Source of the DNA: an uncultured Lachnospiraceae bacterium
Lineage (GTDB): Bacteria; Bacillota; Clostridia; Lachnospirales; Lachnospiraceae
DNA: 64,000 bases
NCBI GenBank assembly: GCA_947648875.1
Contig: CANSPM010000013.1
Span: 1 to 64,000 of the forward strand
Direction of reading: 5' to 3'
Part shown: piece after piece, positions 43,862-52,218 of the stretch
Layout of the letters: the number at the start of each line of letters is the position of its first letter
Position numbering within the stretch: position 1 is the stretch's first letter
The notes under the pieces: model-generated
What the model was told of the DNA's origin: nothing
Databases searched by the model: none
What the model saw: only the letters and a program-made list of their open reading frames with translations
Program-made: the position numbers and the translations under genes

Positions 43862-43988
43862 GTTTATGATCCTAGAATCCCCGCTCTACAGGGATTTGAG
43901 TGTTTTCCCGGGACGTATGCGCGCGGATTGTCCCAAATAGCAAAACAGTGTCAGATAAGTCCGCCGTTGGCGGCAGAAGGAGGAAATG

Positions 43989-44516
43989 ATGAACACACCC
44001 ATTCTGGAGACAGAGAGACTGATCCTACGGCCCATCACGCTGGCAGATGCCAGGGAGGCCTTTGACAACTGGACCGGCGACCCCGAGGTGGCCCGGTACA
44101 TGGCCTACAGCACGCACAAAAGCATAAAGGATACGGAGGAGTGGCTTCGGGGCGTGGAGGACACGCGGGAGCTGCCCACCAGCTTTGACTGGGGATTCCA
44201 GAGAAAGAGCGACGGTCGACTCATCGGCAGCGGCGGCATCTACTATAAAGAAGATTGCGGCATGTTTGAGTTGGGCTACAATATTATGAAGGAGTGCTGG
44301 CATCAGGGCTATACCACCGAGGCGGCCAGGGAGATGGTTCGTTTTGCCCTGGAGGAACTTGGTCAGACCAGGCTCGGATGCAATCATGTGGTGGAGAATG
44401 TAAACTCCGGCAAGGTTATGATGAAAGTGGGATTTCGGCGGGTGGGGAAGAAACCCTGGGTAAGCCTGGACGGCACAAAAAAGGGAGAGTGTTATGTGTA
44501 CCTGTATGAAAAATAG
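43989..44516 (+). CDS. GNAT-family N-acetyltransferase (RimJ/RimL type)
   Basis: A 175-residue acetyltransferase. It opens with the RimJ/L signature TPILETERLILRPITLADA, has the substrate-side segment PEVARYMAY and the acetyl-CoA site FELGYNIMKECWHQGYTTEAAREMV, then VVENVNSGKVMMKVGF, typical of protein N-alpha or ribosomal-protein acetylases and also of some antibiotic or metabolite acetylases. The ATG at 43989 is six bases after GGAGG; the adjacent ATG at 43986 is also possible. Target unknown. It is a single gene between a terminator and a new promoter. Confidence 0.9.
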   Translation: MNTPILETERLILRPITLADAREAFDNWTGDPEVARYMAYSTHKSIKDTEEWLRGVEDTRELPTSFDWGFQRKSDGRLIGSGGIYYKEDCGMFELGYNIMKECWHQGYTTEAAREMVRFALEELGQTRLGCNHVVENVNSGKVMMKVGFRRVGKKPWVSLDGTKKGECYVYLYEK

Positions 44517-44571
44517 TCCGAGGAGGAGAGGCGGCCTTCAAAGCGAATAGGGGAGGGCGTGCAAAAACCGC

Positions 44572-44600
44572 TTGACACAGGGGGAGTTCCATGATATGCT
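44572..44600 (+). promoter_or_regulatory. Promoter of the GT39 gene
   Basis: TTGACA at 44572-44577 and TATGCT at 44595-44600 with a 17-nt spacer, 133 nt before the start. Confidence 0.8.
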
Positions 44601-44733
44601 CCATATATGAGTTGTCTTAGGATTTCGTATTTTCAACAGTTCAGGCAGTTTCTGCCAGTGATTCTATGTTGCCATGTGGATGTGCAGGCGCCGGGAGGAG
44701 ACAGCGCTGACAGAAAGCGGAAAGAGGTAGGGC

Positions 44734-46518
44734 ATGAACGCGCTTAATACTATATGCCAGTGGATCGTTATGGGAATTATGGCGGTGGCGGCGGCGCATT
44801 GGCTGATTGGCCGGTATCCGGCCATAGGACGGAGACTTGGCAGCTGGCTGTCGTATGTCTGGCGTAAAAACCCGGCAGTAAACGTTTCGGACAAAACGGG
44901 CAGCAGGCCCGCGGCGGGAGAGCGGGCGGACCAGGGGGGAGCGGAGAGAGGATACCGTCTGGGAGTTCTACTGATTTTGTATGGGCTGATCGCCATACGC
45001 AGCATCGGATTTGGCACCATACCCGGCGGATTTAACCAGGACGGGGCCATGGGGGCGGTGGATGCGCTGGCGCTGGCCACCTATGGAACGGACCGTTTCG
45101 GCAACTGGCTTCCGGCTCACTTTCAAGCATGGGGTTATGGGCAGATGAGTGTGTTGCTGTCCTATCTGACGGTTCCCTTCATCTGGCTGTGGGGGCTGAA
45201 CAGCGTCACGGCCCGGCTGCCCATGCTGCTGGCCAGCATTGCCGGCGCCTGGGCGCTGGGCGGTCTGGTACGGGATATTTTCGGACGCCGCTGCGGATTG
45301 GTGGCGCTGCTCTGCGCCGCCATCGCCCCCTGGCATTTTATGCAGAGCCGCTGGGCGCTGGACTGTAATATGTTTCCCCATATGTTCATACTGGGATTGT
45401 ACTTTTTAAACAGGGGGCTGCAAAAAAGTCGGTATCTGTATTTGTCCATGGTCTTTTTTGCGCTGTGCATGTATGCTTACGGCGTATCCTTTTACATGGT
45501 GCCTGTGTTTTTGCTGTTGTCCTGTGCCGTGCTGTTGCTGAGACGGCGAGTAAATTGGAAGCAGGCCGCGCTGGCGGCAACGGTCTATTTCGGACTGTCC
45601 TGGCCCATCTATGGAACCATGCTGATTAACTTTATGGGTTGGGAGACAATAACGTTGCCTTTTACCACTATGGCCTATTTCCCCGACAGTATGCGGTCCG
45701 GTGACATTATCTTTTTCTCTGAGCAGCCCTTTGCGCAGCTGCTGCATAATGCCCGGGCCCTGTGGCGGCAGGTATTTCTGCAAAAGCCGGATCTGCTCTG
45801 GAATGCCATGAATGATTTCGGAACACTGTACCTGTGTACCATGCCGCTGGTGCTGGCGGGAGCGGGGATAACCTTTTATGGCGCCATAAGGGGGGACAAG
45901 CGCAGGAGGATATCCTGCGCGTTGCTGCTGGTATACTGGGGGACGGCTCTGATGACGGGGTTGTTCATCAATAATGTAAATATTAATCGCATTAATATTA
46001 TTTTCTATTGCCATATAGTGTTTGCGGGTATTGGGGTACATGCCATTATCAGGGAGTGGAAGCGTCTGGCGGCGGGGTTGGCGGCTGTATACGGTCTGCT
46101 GCTGGTATTGTTTCTCAACCAGTATTTTACCGACTGGGCGGATCAGATAGAGAAAAATTTCTTTGCCGATTTCCTGGCCGCAGTGGAGTACGCGGGAGAG
46201 CTGGAGGCGGATTACTATTATATAACGCCGGATTCCCAGTCTGACGGTTCCTGGTGGGTCAGCCAGATCCTGACCATGTATGCCATGAAGATGGATGCCA
46301 AGTACTTTCAGGGCGGGACCAATGTGTTCCGGGGAGCGGAAATCCCTTACGTGGACCGCTATCATTTCAGCAATGCCAGCGGAGAACTGATTCAGGATAA
46401 CGCGAATATTGTATATGTGGTCCGGGAGGACCGCATCGAAGAATATGCGCCGGAGCGCTTCGCCCGGAGGCAGTTTGGAAATTATTATGTGGTGGTTCCA
46501 TGGTGGTTGGCCGGGTAG
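44734..46518 (+). CDS. GT39-type membrane glycosyltransferase (ArnT/PMT-like)
   Basis: A 594-residue protein with about 12 membrane helices. The first external loop contains GGFNQDGAMGAVDALALATYG, with an acidic residue where GT-C enzymes hold their catalytic acid, followed by FGNWLPAHFQAWGYGQ and helices with RLPMLLASIAGAWALGG, as in ArnT/PMT proteins that use a polyprenyl-phosphate sugar donor. The C-terminal 110 residues form an external soluble domain. The acceptor (lipid, wall polymer or protein) cannot be told. The ATG at 44734 follows AAAGAGGTAG. It is monocistronic: own promoter and terminator. Confidence 0.85.
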   Translation: MNALNTICQWIVMGIMAVAAAHWLIGRYPAIGRRLGSWLSYVWRKNPAVNVSDKTGSRPAAGERADQGGAERGYRLGVLLILYGLIAIRSIGFGTIPGGFNQDGAMGAVDALALATYGTDRFGNWLPAHFQAWGYGQMSVLLSYLTVPFIWLWGLNSVTARLPMLLASIAGAWALGGLVRDIFGRRCGLVALLCAAIAPWHFMQSRWALDCNMFPHMFILGLYFLNRGLQKSRYLYLSMVFFALCMYAYGVSFYMVPVFLLLSCAVLLLRRRVNWKQAALAATVYFGLSWPIYGTMLINFMGWETITLPFTTMAYFPDSMRSGDIIFFSEQPFAQLLHNARALWRQVFLQKPDLLWNAMNDFGTLYLCTMPLVLAGAGITFYGAIRGDKRRRISCALLLVYWGTALMTGLFINNVNINRINIIFYCHIVFAGIGVHAIIREWKRLAAGLAAVYGLLLVLFLNQYFTDWADQIEKNFFADFLAAVEYAGELEADYYYITPDSQSDGSWWVSQILTMYAMKMDAKYFQGGTNVFRGAEIPYVDRYHFSNASGELIQDNANIVYVVREDRIEEYAPERFARRQFGNYYVVVPWWLAG

Positions 46519-46623
46519 CCAGGCAAAGAGAATTGGTCTGATTGTTTTCTGCACATGGCGTTTTTTGCCGGTATGAGCATGCTCATCTGGAGGCATCGGG
46601 GATGTAATATCGGGAATTTAGAT

Positions 46624-46664
46624 GGAGACGGCAGTTCCGCTAAGGATATGCCGTCTCCGTTTTT
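46624..46664 (+). terminator. Terminator of the GT39 gene
   Basis: GGAGACGGCA and TGCCGTCTCC form a perfect 10-bp stem with a 15-nt loop, then G and five T, about 105 nt after the stop codon. Confidence 0.88.
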
Positions 46665-46784
46665 CATGACAGTAAATTCTCATGGAGCAAGGCATCTATT
46701 ATTTATGACATTGGAATCTTCGCCAAGCGCATTCGGCGGTTTTAACGCGCGCTCCGATTGTCCTGTCATGTGTTAAAATACGAA

Positions 46785-46850
46785 TATCAATATATATTTA
46801 TTGATAAACGATAAATACATATTGACAATCAATGCATTACATGGTATTTT
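46785..46850 (+). promoter_or_regulatory. Promoter and inverted repeat ahead of the DUF2975/XRE/DUF4173 unit
   Basis: TATCAATA-N6-TATTGATA (46785-46806) is a perfect 8-bp inverted repeat. It precedes TTGACA (46822-46827) and a weaker -10 TATTTT (46845-46850), 17-nt spacer. The repeat may bind the XRE regulator encoded in the unit (inference). Confidence 0.6.
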
Positions 46851-46889
46851 ATGGGTACGGAAAAATCTTGACGGAAGGAATACTGTGGG

Positions 46890-47339
46890 ATGAATAAAGA
46901 TATGGTGATAAAAGCAACAAAATATCTGGTGGATTTTATGTTTTTTGCAGGCATTTTGGTAACGCTGACACTGCCCTGGAGTATCAGGTGGGCGGGAAAG
47001 TATCTGGAGTGCCTGGCGGAGAATTACGGAGAGATTGTCACGATCTATTTTGTGCTGGGGATACTGGCTCTGGCCATTGTCTGGGAACTGCGGAGAATGT
47101 TCAAGACCGTGGTGGCTGAGAATTGTTTTGTACGGGGAAATGTAGCCAGCCTGAAACACATGAGTTATTACAGCGGTCTGATTGTGCTGATGTCCGTTGT
47201 GCGCACCCTCGTCTATACCACAGTTGCCATGTTGGTGGTCATTCTGGTGTTTGTGATTGCCGGGCTGTTCTGTCAGGTGCTGGCCCAGATTTTTGACCAG
47301 GCCATTCATTATAAGGAAGAAAATGATCTGACGATATGA
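46890..47339 (+). CDS. DUF2975 membrane protein
   Basis: A 149-residue protein with four hydrophobic helices (about residues 12-32, 46-68, 95-112 and 116-140) and the family segment RRMFKTVVAENCFVRGNVASLKHMSYYSG between helices two and three. DUF2975 genes are nearly always followed by a small XRE-type regulator, as here. Their role is unknown; a regulatory pair controlling a membrane protein is the usual interpretation. The start follows GAAGGAATACTGTGGG. Confidence 0.9.
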   Translation: MNKDMVIKATKYLVDFMFFAGILVTLTLPWSIRWAGKYLECLAENYGEIVTIYFVLGILALAIVWELRRMFKTVVAENCFVRGNVASLKHMSYYSGLIVLMSVVRTLVYTTVAMLVVILVFVIAGLFCQVLAQIFDQAIHYKEENDLTI

Positions 47340-47374
47340 AAATGGAGAAGTCTGTAGCGCGGAAAGAGGAAGCT

Positions 47375-47611
47375 ATGTCAATAATAATTAATCTGGATGT
47401 CATGATGGCAAAACGAAAAAAGGGATTGAAGGAGCTGGCCGGTGAGGTGGATATCACGCTGGCGAACCTTTCGATTCTGAAAAATAATAAGGCAAAGGCG
47501 GTGCGTCTGTCTACGCTGGACGCCATTTGCAAGGCGCTGAACTGCCAGCCCGGGGATATACTGGAATATGTGGAGGAACCGGAAGAGGCAGAGACCGATC
47601 AGCGTGGATAG
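47375..47611 (+). CDS. Small XRE/Cro-family HTH regulator (YozG-like)
   Basis: A 78-residue helix-turn-helix protein: IIINLDVMMAKRKKGLKEL, AGEVDITLANLSILKNNKAKAVRLSTLDAICKAL and CQPGDILEYVEE are all as in the YozG/Xre family. The ATG at 47375 (MSIIIN) follows AAAGAGGAAG; a start at 47336 that overlaps the DUF2975 stop is possible and would add 13 residues. It probably regulates its own unit through the inverted repeat at 46785-46806. The DUF4173 gene follows after 88 nt. Confidence 0.92.
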   Translation: MSIIINLDVMMAKRKKGLKELAGEVDITLANLSILKNNKAKAVRLSTLDAICKALNCQPGDILEYVEEPEEAETDQRG

Positions 47612-47699
47612 CCTGTCCGGCAGTGGAAGACCCATTCTCGAAAGGAGAGACCGGAAGAGAAAACAAGTGTGGTATCAATCAGAAAGGAGATTTGTCGAT

Positions 47700-49481
47700 A
47701 TGGAAAATATACAAAACAGTGTTTGGCAAGAGCCGACAGACCGTACTCAGCCACAGCGAAATTGTGATACGGGCGTGGTGCCCGGTTCCCAGCCGAGCCC
47801 CATCCCCGGTCTTCGGCCCGGTTCCCAGCCGGGCCCCGGCCCCGGTCTTCGGCCCGGTTCCCAGCCGGGCTCCGGCCCCGGTCCTCAGCCGGGAATGCCC
47901 ATGAACGCAATGCCGGGCCCCATGCCCGGCACTTTCAGGAAGCCTGACACGCCGGAAACTCGAAAAATGAAAGAAAATTTCCATATATTCGGTCTGGCTG
48001 CTTTTCTGCATGCCTGTCTGTATGCCTACTGCATGTACCGCAACAGCAGCGGGGTGACCTACCCTTTTTTCGTGGCAGGAAGTCTCTTTTATATTTGCTT
48101 CTGCTTTGCAAAACTGGGGATTTCCTTAAAAAAAGAAAGCATTTTTTACATGACCAGTATGATGCTGCTGGCGGTATCCACTTTCTGCACCGACGACGGG
48201 CGGATTATCGTCCTGAATAAGCTGGGAATTTTCCTGCTGACCATGAGTCTTTTGCTGGCGACTTTGTATGATACCGGGAAGTGGAACCTGAGCAAATATC
48301 TGGGAGCCATCTGTCAGACGGCATTTATGGCAATCTTGGAATTGGACCGGCCTTTCAGGGATGCGCACTGGTATACCAAAAATAAAATGAAACACAAAAG
48401 CAGTAAGGTGTGCTATGTGATCGTGGGATTGGCGATTGCCTTTCCTATCTTCATGGTGGTGTTGCCGCTGTTGATCAGCGCGGATGTGGTGTTCCGGAAT
48501 CTTACGGTGAGACTTCTGGAGCATCTGCGGCTGGGGAATATCCTACAAGTGTTTTTTATGGGGGCTTTCATGTTTCTGGCCGCTTACTGCATTCTCAGCT
48601 ATCTGTGCAAGAAGACCATCAGCCAGGAGGTGAAAGACGGTCGAAGAGGGGAGCCCATGATAGCGATTACCATTGCCACGCTACTGACCCTGCTGTATCT
48701 GGTTTTCAGTGTGATTCAGATCGTATACCTGTTTGCGGGAAATATGTCACTGCCCGCAGGGTATACCTATGCGGAATATGCCAGGGAAGGCTTTTTTCAG
48801 CTGCTGACAGTCAGTGTGCTGAACCTGATCTTTGTGCTGGTCGGTTTGGGATGTTTTAGGGAGAGCAGGGTGTTAAAAGGCATACTCATTGTGATGTCAC
48901 TCTGTACTTACATTATGATCGTCTCCAGCGCTATGCGGATGATTATCTATATCAGATGGTATTATCTGACCTTTCTGCGTATATTTGTACTCTGGGGCCT
49001 GACGGTGCTGTTTATGCTTTTTACCGGGATTATTATTTCCATTATCAGGGAAAACTTTCCGTTATTTCGTTACAGCATGGCAGTGGTGACACTCTGCTAT
49101 ATGGTTCTGGCGTTCAGCCATCCGGATTACTGGATTGCCAGAGTCAATGTGGCCGGCACGGATCTGGCGATGCGCAGTGCCTTTTTTGAAGGAGAGCCCT
49201 ATGACGATTACCGTTTCCTGAGTCATTTGAACGCGGACGCCGCTCCGGTGCTGGTAGAGCTGATGGTCCGGGAGGGATATGACTTAAGCGCTTATTATCT
49301 GGAGGACCCCTCCTATAAAGCCGGAGAGGAAGGACAGCGCTACGATGAGCGGGGGGGATTTGGCTATTATTATCTGGACCGCCTGAAAGAGAGGAATGCT
49401 CGAAACGGGATCAGAACCTTTAATGTCTCCCGGTTCCTGTCGGAGTTTTTAGTATTGGCGGAGAGTACGGAGGGAATGTAG
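47700..49481 (+). CDS. DUF4173 membrane protein with Pro/Gly-rich N-terminal repeats
   Basis: A 593-residue protein. Residues about 20-80 are a low-complexity Pro/Gly/Ser/Gln tract with three copies of a 12-residue unit (see repeat entry), ending in MPMNAMPGPMPGTF. From about residue 95 on there are about ten membrane helices followed by a C-terminal soluble part. The helical core fits the DUF4173 family, whose function is unknown. The gene is third in the DUF2975/XRE unit. The start ATG at 47700 follows AGAAAGGAG at a slightly long distance of 11 bases. A terminator lies 124 nt downstream. Confidence 0.8.
   Translation: MENIQNSVWQEPTDRTQPQRNCDTGVVPGSQPSPIPGLRPGSQPGPGPGLRPGSQPGSGPGPQPGMPMNAMPGPMPGTFRKPDTPETRKMKENFHIFGLAAFLHACLYAYCMYRNSSGVTYPFFVAGSLFYICFCFAKLGISLKKESIFYMTSMMLLAVSTFCTDDGRIIVLNKLGIFLLTMSLLLATLYDTGKWNLSKYLGAICQTAFMAILELDRPFRDAHWYTKNKMKHKSSKVCYVIVGLAIAFPIFMVVLPLLISADVVFRNLTVRLLEHLRLGNILQVFFMGAFMFLAAYCILSYLCKKTISQEVKDGRRGEPMIAITIATLLTLLYLVFSVIQIVYLFAGNMSLPAGYTYAEYAREGFFQLLTVSVLNLIFVLVGLGCFRESRVLKGILIVMSLCTYIMIVSSAMRMIIYIRWYYLTFLRIFVLWGLTVLFMLFTGIIISIIRENFPLFRYSMAVVTLCYMVLAFSHPDYWIARVNVAGTDLAMRSAFFEGEPYDDYRFLSHLNADAAPVLVELMVREGYDLSAYYLEDPSYKAGEEGQRYDERGGFGYYYLDRLKERNARNGIRTFNVSRFLSEFLVLAESTEGM
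47781..47888 (+). repeat. 36-bp in-frame tandem repeat, three copies
   Basis: Units at 47781-47816, 47817-47852 and 47853-47888 begin with CCCGGTTCCCAGCCG and differ at a few bases. Each unit codes for 12 residues of the pattern PGSQPGPGPGLR. In-frame repeats of this type vary in number between strains. Confidence 0.92.
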
Positions 49482-49604
49482 GGGAGAGGCAGTTTATTGT
49501 CAACAGGATCGGCATTTATTATATTGTCGGCGCGTTTGCGTATGGTGTTATACAGGACACGGGGAAATGGACACCCGTGCGCGCGAGTATGGCAAAATGA
49601 AAGC

Positions 49605-49661
49605 GGGGCTGTCGCCAACGCAGATCAACGTAGATTTGCAGAAGCGATAGCCCCTTTTTTT
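49605..49661 (+). terminator. Terminator after the DUF4173 gene
   Basis: GGGGCTGTCGC (49605-49615) pairs with GCGATAGCCCC (49644-49654), 11 bp with one G-T pair, then seven T. The last T is also part of the stop codon of the convergent ABC-F gene. Confidence 0.85.
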
Positions 49662-51217
49662 CAGAATATCCGTGTAGTCCACCTGGTGCAGTCCCACACA
49701 TCCGTGGCCAGGCCCTCATAGAAATCCGGTTCATGACAGACCATGAGGATACTGCCCTTATATTCCATAAGAGCGTGCCGCAGTTCCGCCTTGGCATCCA
49801 CATCCAGGTGGTTGGTGGGCTCGTCCAGCAACAGTACGTTGGAAGCCTGATTGATTAGCTTGCACAGCCGCACTTTGGCCTGTTCGCCGCCGCTGAGAAC
49901 CCGGACCTTACTCTCGATGTGATTGGTGGTAAGGCCGCACTTGGCCAGGGCGGAGCGCACTTCGTACTGGGTAAAACCCGGAAATGTATTCCATATTTCT
50001 TCAAGGCAGGTGGTGTCTATACCCTGGTCCATCTCCTGCTCAAAATAGCCGATTTCCAGATAGTCTCCCTGTTCTACGGAACCGGACAGGGGCGGGATCA
50101 ACCCCAGGATGCTCTTAAGCAGAGTAGTCTTGCCGATACCGTTGGCCCCGGTGAGGACAATTTTTTCCCCTCTCTCCATCTCCAGATTTAAGAGGGTGGA
50201 CAGGGGTTCCTCATAGCCGATCACCAGATCACGGGTCTGGAAAATGTATCTGCCGGGAGTGCGCGCTTCCCGGAAACGAAATTCCGGCTTGGGCTTTTCC
50301 CCCGCCAGTTCGATTACCTCCATCTTATCCAATTTTTTCTGGCGGGACATGGCCATGTTGCGGGTGGACACCCGGGCCTTGTTGCGGGCCACAAAGTCCT
50401 TGAGATCGGCAATCTCTTTCTGCTGTCTGTTGTACGCAGCTTCCAACTGGGATTTTTTCATGGCATAGACTTCCTGAAATTTGTCGTAGTCCCCTACATA
50501 TCGGGTCAGCTGTCGATTATCCATATGATAGATCAGATTGATCACGCTGTTTAAAAAGGGGATGTCGTGGCTGATCAATATAAAGGCGTTTTCATATTCG
50601 TTCAGGTAGCGCTTAAGCCATACAATATGCTCTGCATCCAGATAGTTGGTAGGCTCGTCCAGCAGCAGGATATCCGGTTTTTCCAGCAGCAGCTTGCCCA
50701 GCAGCACTTTGGTGCGCTGTCCGCCGCTTAACTCCGTCACGTCCCGGTCCAGACCAATTTCCGAAAGGCCCAGGGCCCGTCCTACCTCATCCACCTTGGA
50801 ATCAATTCTGTAAAAATCGTGCTGGGTGAGCAGATCCTGTAGGGTGCCAAATTCTTCCATACAGGTTTCCAGCTCCTGGGGGGATGCCTCCGCCATCCTG
50901 TCGCACAGCCCATTCATTTCCGCCTCCATCTCATAGAGAAAATCAAAGGCAGAGGAAAGAGTCTGCCGAATCGTTATACCGGCCTGCAGCACTGTATGCT
51001 GATCCAGATAGCCCACACGGACATTTTTTGCCCATTCTATTTTGCCCTCGTCCGGTGCAAGTTTTCCTGTGATGATATTCATAAAAGTGGATTTCCCCTC
51101 GCCGTTGGCTCCCACCAGACCGATGTGTTCTCCCTTAAGCAGCCGGAAGGATACATCCTGAAAGATGGCCCTGTCTCCGAAACCGTGGGTCAGATGTTCT
51201 ACATTCAATATACTCAT
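49661..51217 (-). CDS. ABC-F family ATPase
   Basis: A 518-residue soluble protein with two ATPase domains and no membrane segment. First domain: Walker A GANGEGKS, signature LSGGQRTKVLLGKLL, Walker B LLLDEPTNYLDAEH. Second: Walker A GANGIGKTT, signature LSGGEQAKVRLCKL, Walker B LLLDEPTNHLDVD. The linker has a coiled-coil PtIM-type region (about 245-310) rich in basic residues. ABC-F proteins act on ribosomes, either as housekeeping translation factors or antibiotic-protection factors. The length and the YkpA/YbiT-like opening suggest the housekeeping group, but the choice is not firm. The start at 51217 follows AAAGGCAGG. Confidence 0.9.
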   Translation of the reverse strand: MSILNVEHLTHGFGDRAIFQDVSFRLLKGEHIGLVGANGEGKSTFMNIITGKLAPDEGKIEWAKNVRVGYLDQHTVLQAGITIRQTLSSAFDFLYEMEAEMNGLCDRMAEASPQELETCMEEFGTLQDLLTQHDFYRIDSKVDEVGRALGLSEIGLDRDVTELSGGQRTKVLLGKLLLEKPDILLLDEPTNYLDAEHIVWLKRYLNEYENAFILISHDIPFLNSVINLIYHMDNRQLTRYVGDYDKFQEVYAMKKSQLEAAYNRQQKEIADLKDFVARNKARVSTRNMAMSRQKKLDKMEVIELAGEKPKPEFRFREARTPGRYIFQTRDLVIGYEEPLSTLLNLEMERGEKIVLTGANGIGKTTLLKSILGLIPPLSGSVEQGDYLEIGYFEQEMDQGIDTTCLEEIWNTFPGFTQYEVRSALAKCGLTTNHIESKVRVLSGGEQAKVRLCKLINQASNVLLLDEPTNHLDVDAKAELRHALMEYKGSILMVCHEPDFYEGLATDVWDCTRWTTRIF

Positions 51218-51266
51218 GTCAATAACCTGCCTTTCCCTGCAAAATAAATAAGTTATGGTCACTGAG

Positions 51267-51332
51267 AATTTCACTTTGCTTGATGTATTGTAAAAATCAC
51301 ACATATGGCTTTATAGAACACAAAGTGAAATT
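51267..51332 (-). promoter_or_regulatory. 12-bp inverted repeat in the ABC-F leader
   Basis: AATTTCACTTTG (51267-51278) and CAAAGTGAAATT (51321-51332) are perfect inverted copies 42 nt apart, 50 nt upstream of the ABC-F start. Some ABC-F genes are controlled by leader attenuation, but no T-run follows on the - strand, so a terminator is not shown. Confidence 0.45.
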
Positions 51333-51537
51333 TTTATAGTTTCCACGCAAACCGTACAACAAGGAAAGTATACAGGAAACCGGCGACGCTGTCACGTATA
51401 AAATGCCTTTAAACCGGCGGCGCCAAAATATTAAGAATTTTTAATAATACATTTTCTGGAAAACAGGGTATACTATGGATATGAAAAAAGTGATTTTTAT
51501 CACTTGTCACTTGCGCTTAGTGACAGAAAGGAGTATT

Positions 51538-52191
51538 ATGAAAAAACTGGCAGTACTTTTATTAACAGCAACGCTTACTCTCAGTATGGCGGGCTGCGGC
51601 AACGGGAACGAGGAAAACGGCGGGAGCCAGACCGGAAGCAGTGAGACCACATCGGAGGCTGAAAACAACACAGAGTCTGTGTCAGAGCCGGAATCCCAGC
51701 CGGAGGCGGATCAACAGCCGGGGGAGGATTCCTCAGCGCCACAGGAGGGGATCAGCGAACAGATGAGCGCCATTCGTCAGGCGGTGGTTGACGCGCTGGG
51801 AGAGAATTATTGGCCCGACACGCAGATTCCTCCCGAGTATCTGGAGGGCTATGGTCTCACCAGTGAGATGTATGCTGATTTTTGGGGAGAAATGCCCATG
51901 ATCAGCACCAATGTGGACACGATCATGGTCATCAAGGCCAATGAAGGCCAGATAGACGCAGTGGAAACAGTTCTGAACAGTTACCGTGACACACAGGTGA
52001 ACAACACCCTGCAATATCCCATGAACATCGGCAAAGTTCAGGCATCCCGGATTGAGGTTGTGGGCGATTACGCATGCTTTATACAGTTGGGCGCAGACAC
52101 CATAGACCTGGAGGAGGAGGATTCCATCCGCCATTGTCAGGAACAGAATGAGATGGCTCTGGAGGCTATAGAGCGGGTAATCCAGCAATAA
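51538..52191 (+). CDS. DUF4358-family lipoprotein
   Basis: A 217-residue lipoprotein: signal MKKLAVLLLTATLTLSMAGC with lipobox SMAGC, then a Glu/Ser/Pro-rich linker (about 25-80) and a C-terminal DUF4358 domain with ALGENYWPDTQIP, YGLTSEMYADFWGEMPM and NVDTIMVIKANEGQIDAVE. The family has no assigned function but is often found next to MBOAT O-acyltransferase and DHHW genes, as here. The ATG at 51538 follows AGAAAGGAG; a further 21 upstream codons are in frame but unlikely. The MBOAT gene starts 27 nt downstream. Confidence 0.85.
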   Translation: MKKLAVLLLTATLTLSMAGCGNGNEENGGSQTGSSETTSEAENNTESVSEPESQPEADQQPGEDSSAPQEGISEQMSAIRQAVVDALGENYWPDTQIPPEYLEGYGLTSEMYADFWGEMPMISTNVDTIMVIKANEGQIDAVETVLNSYRDTQVNNTLQYPMNIGKVQASRIEVVGDYACFIQLGADTIDLEEEDSIRHCQEQNEMALEAIERVIQQ

Positions 52192-52218
52192 TTTATAATA
52201 AAGTATGGGGAACAGCTT

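Noticed and set aside
47781..47888. CRISPR-like repeats of 36 bp
   Set aside because: The three units are directly adjacent without spacers, and they encode an in-frame Pro/Gly-rich repeat.
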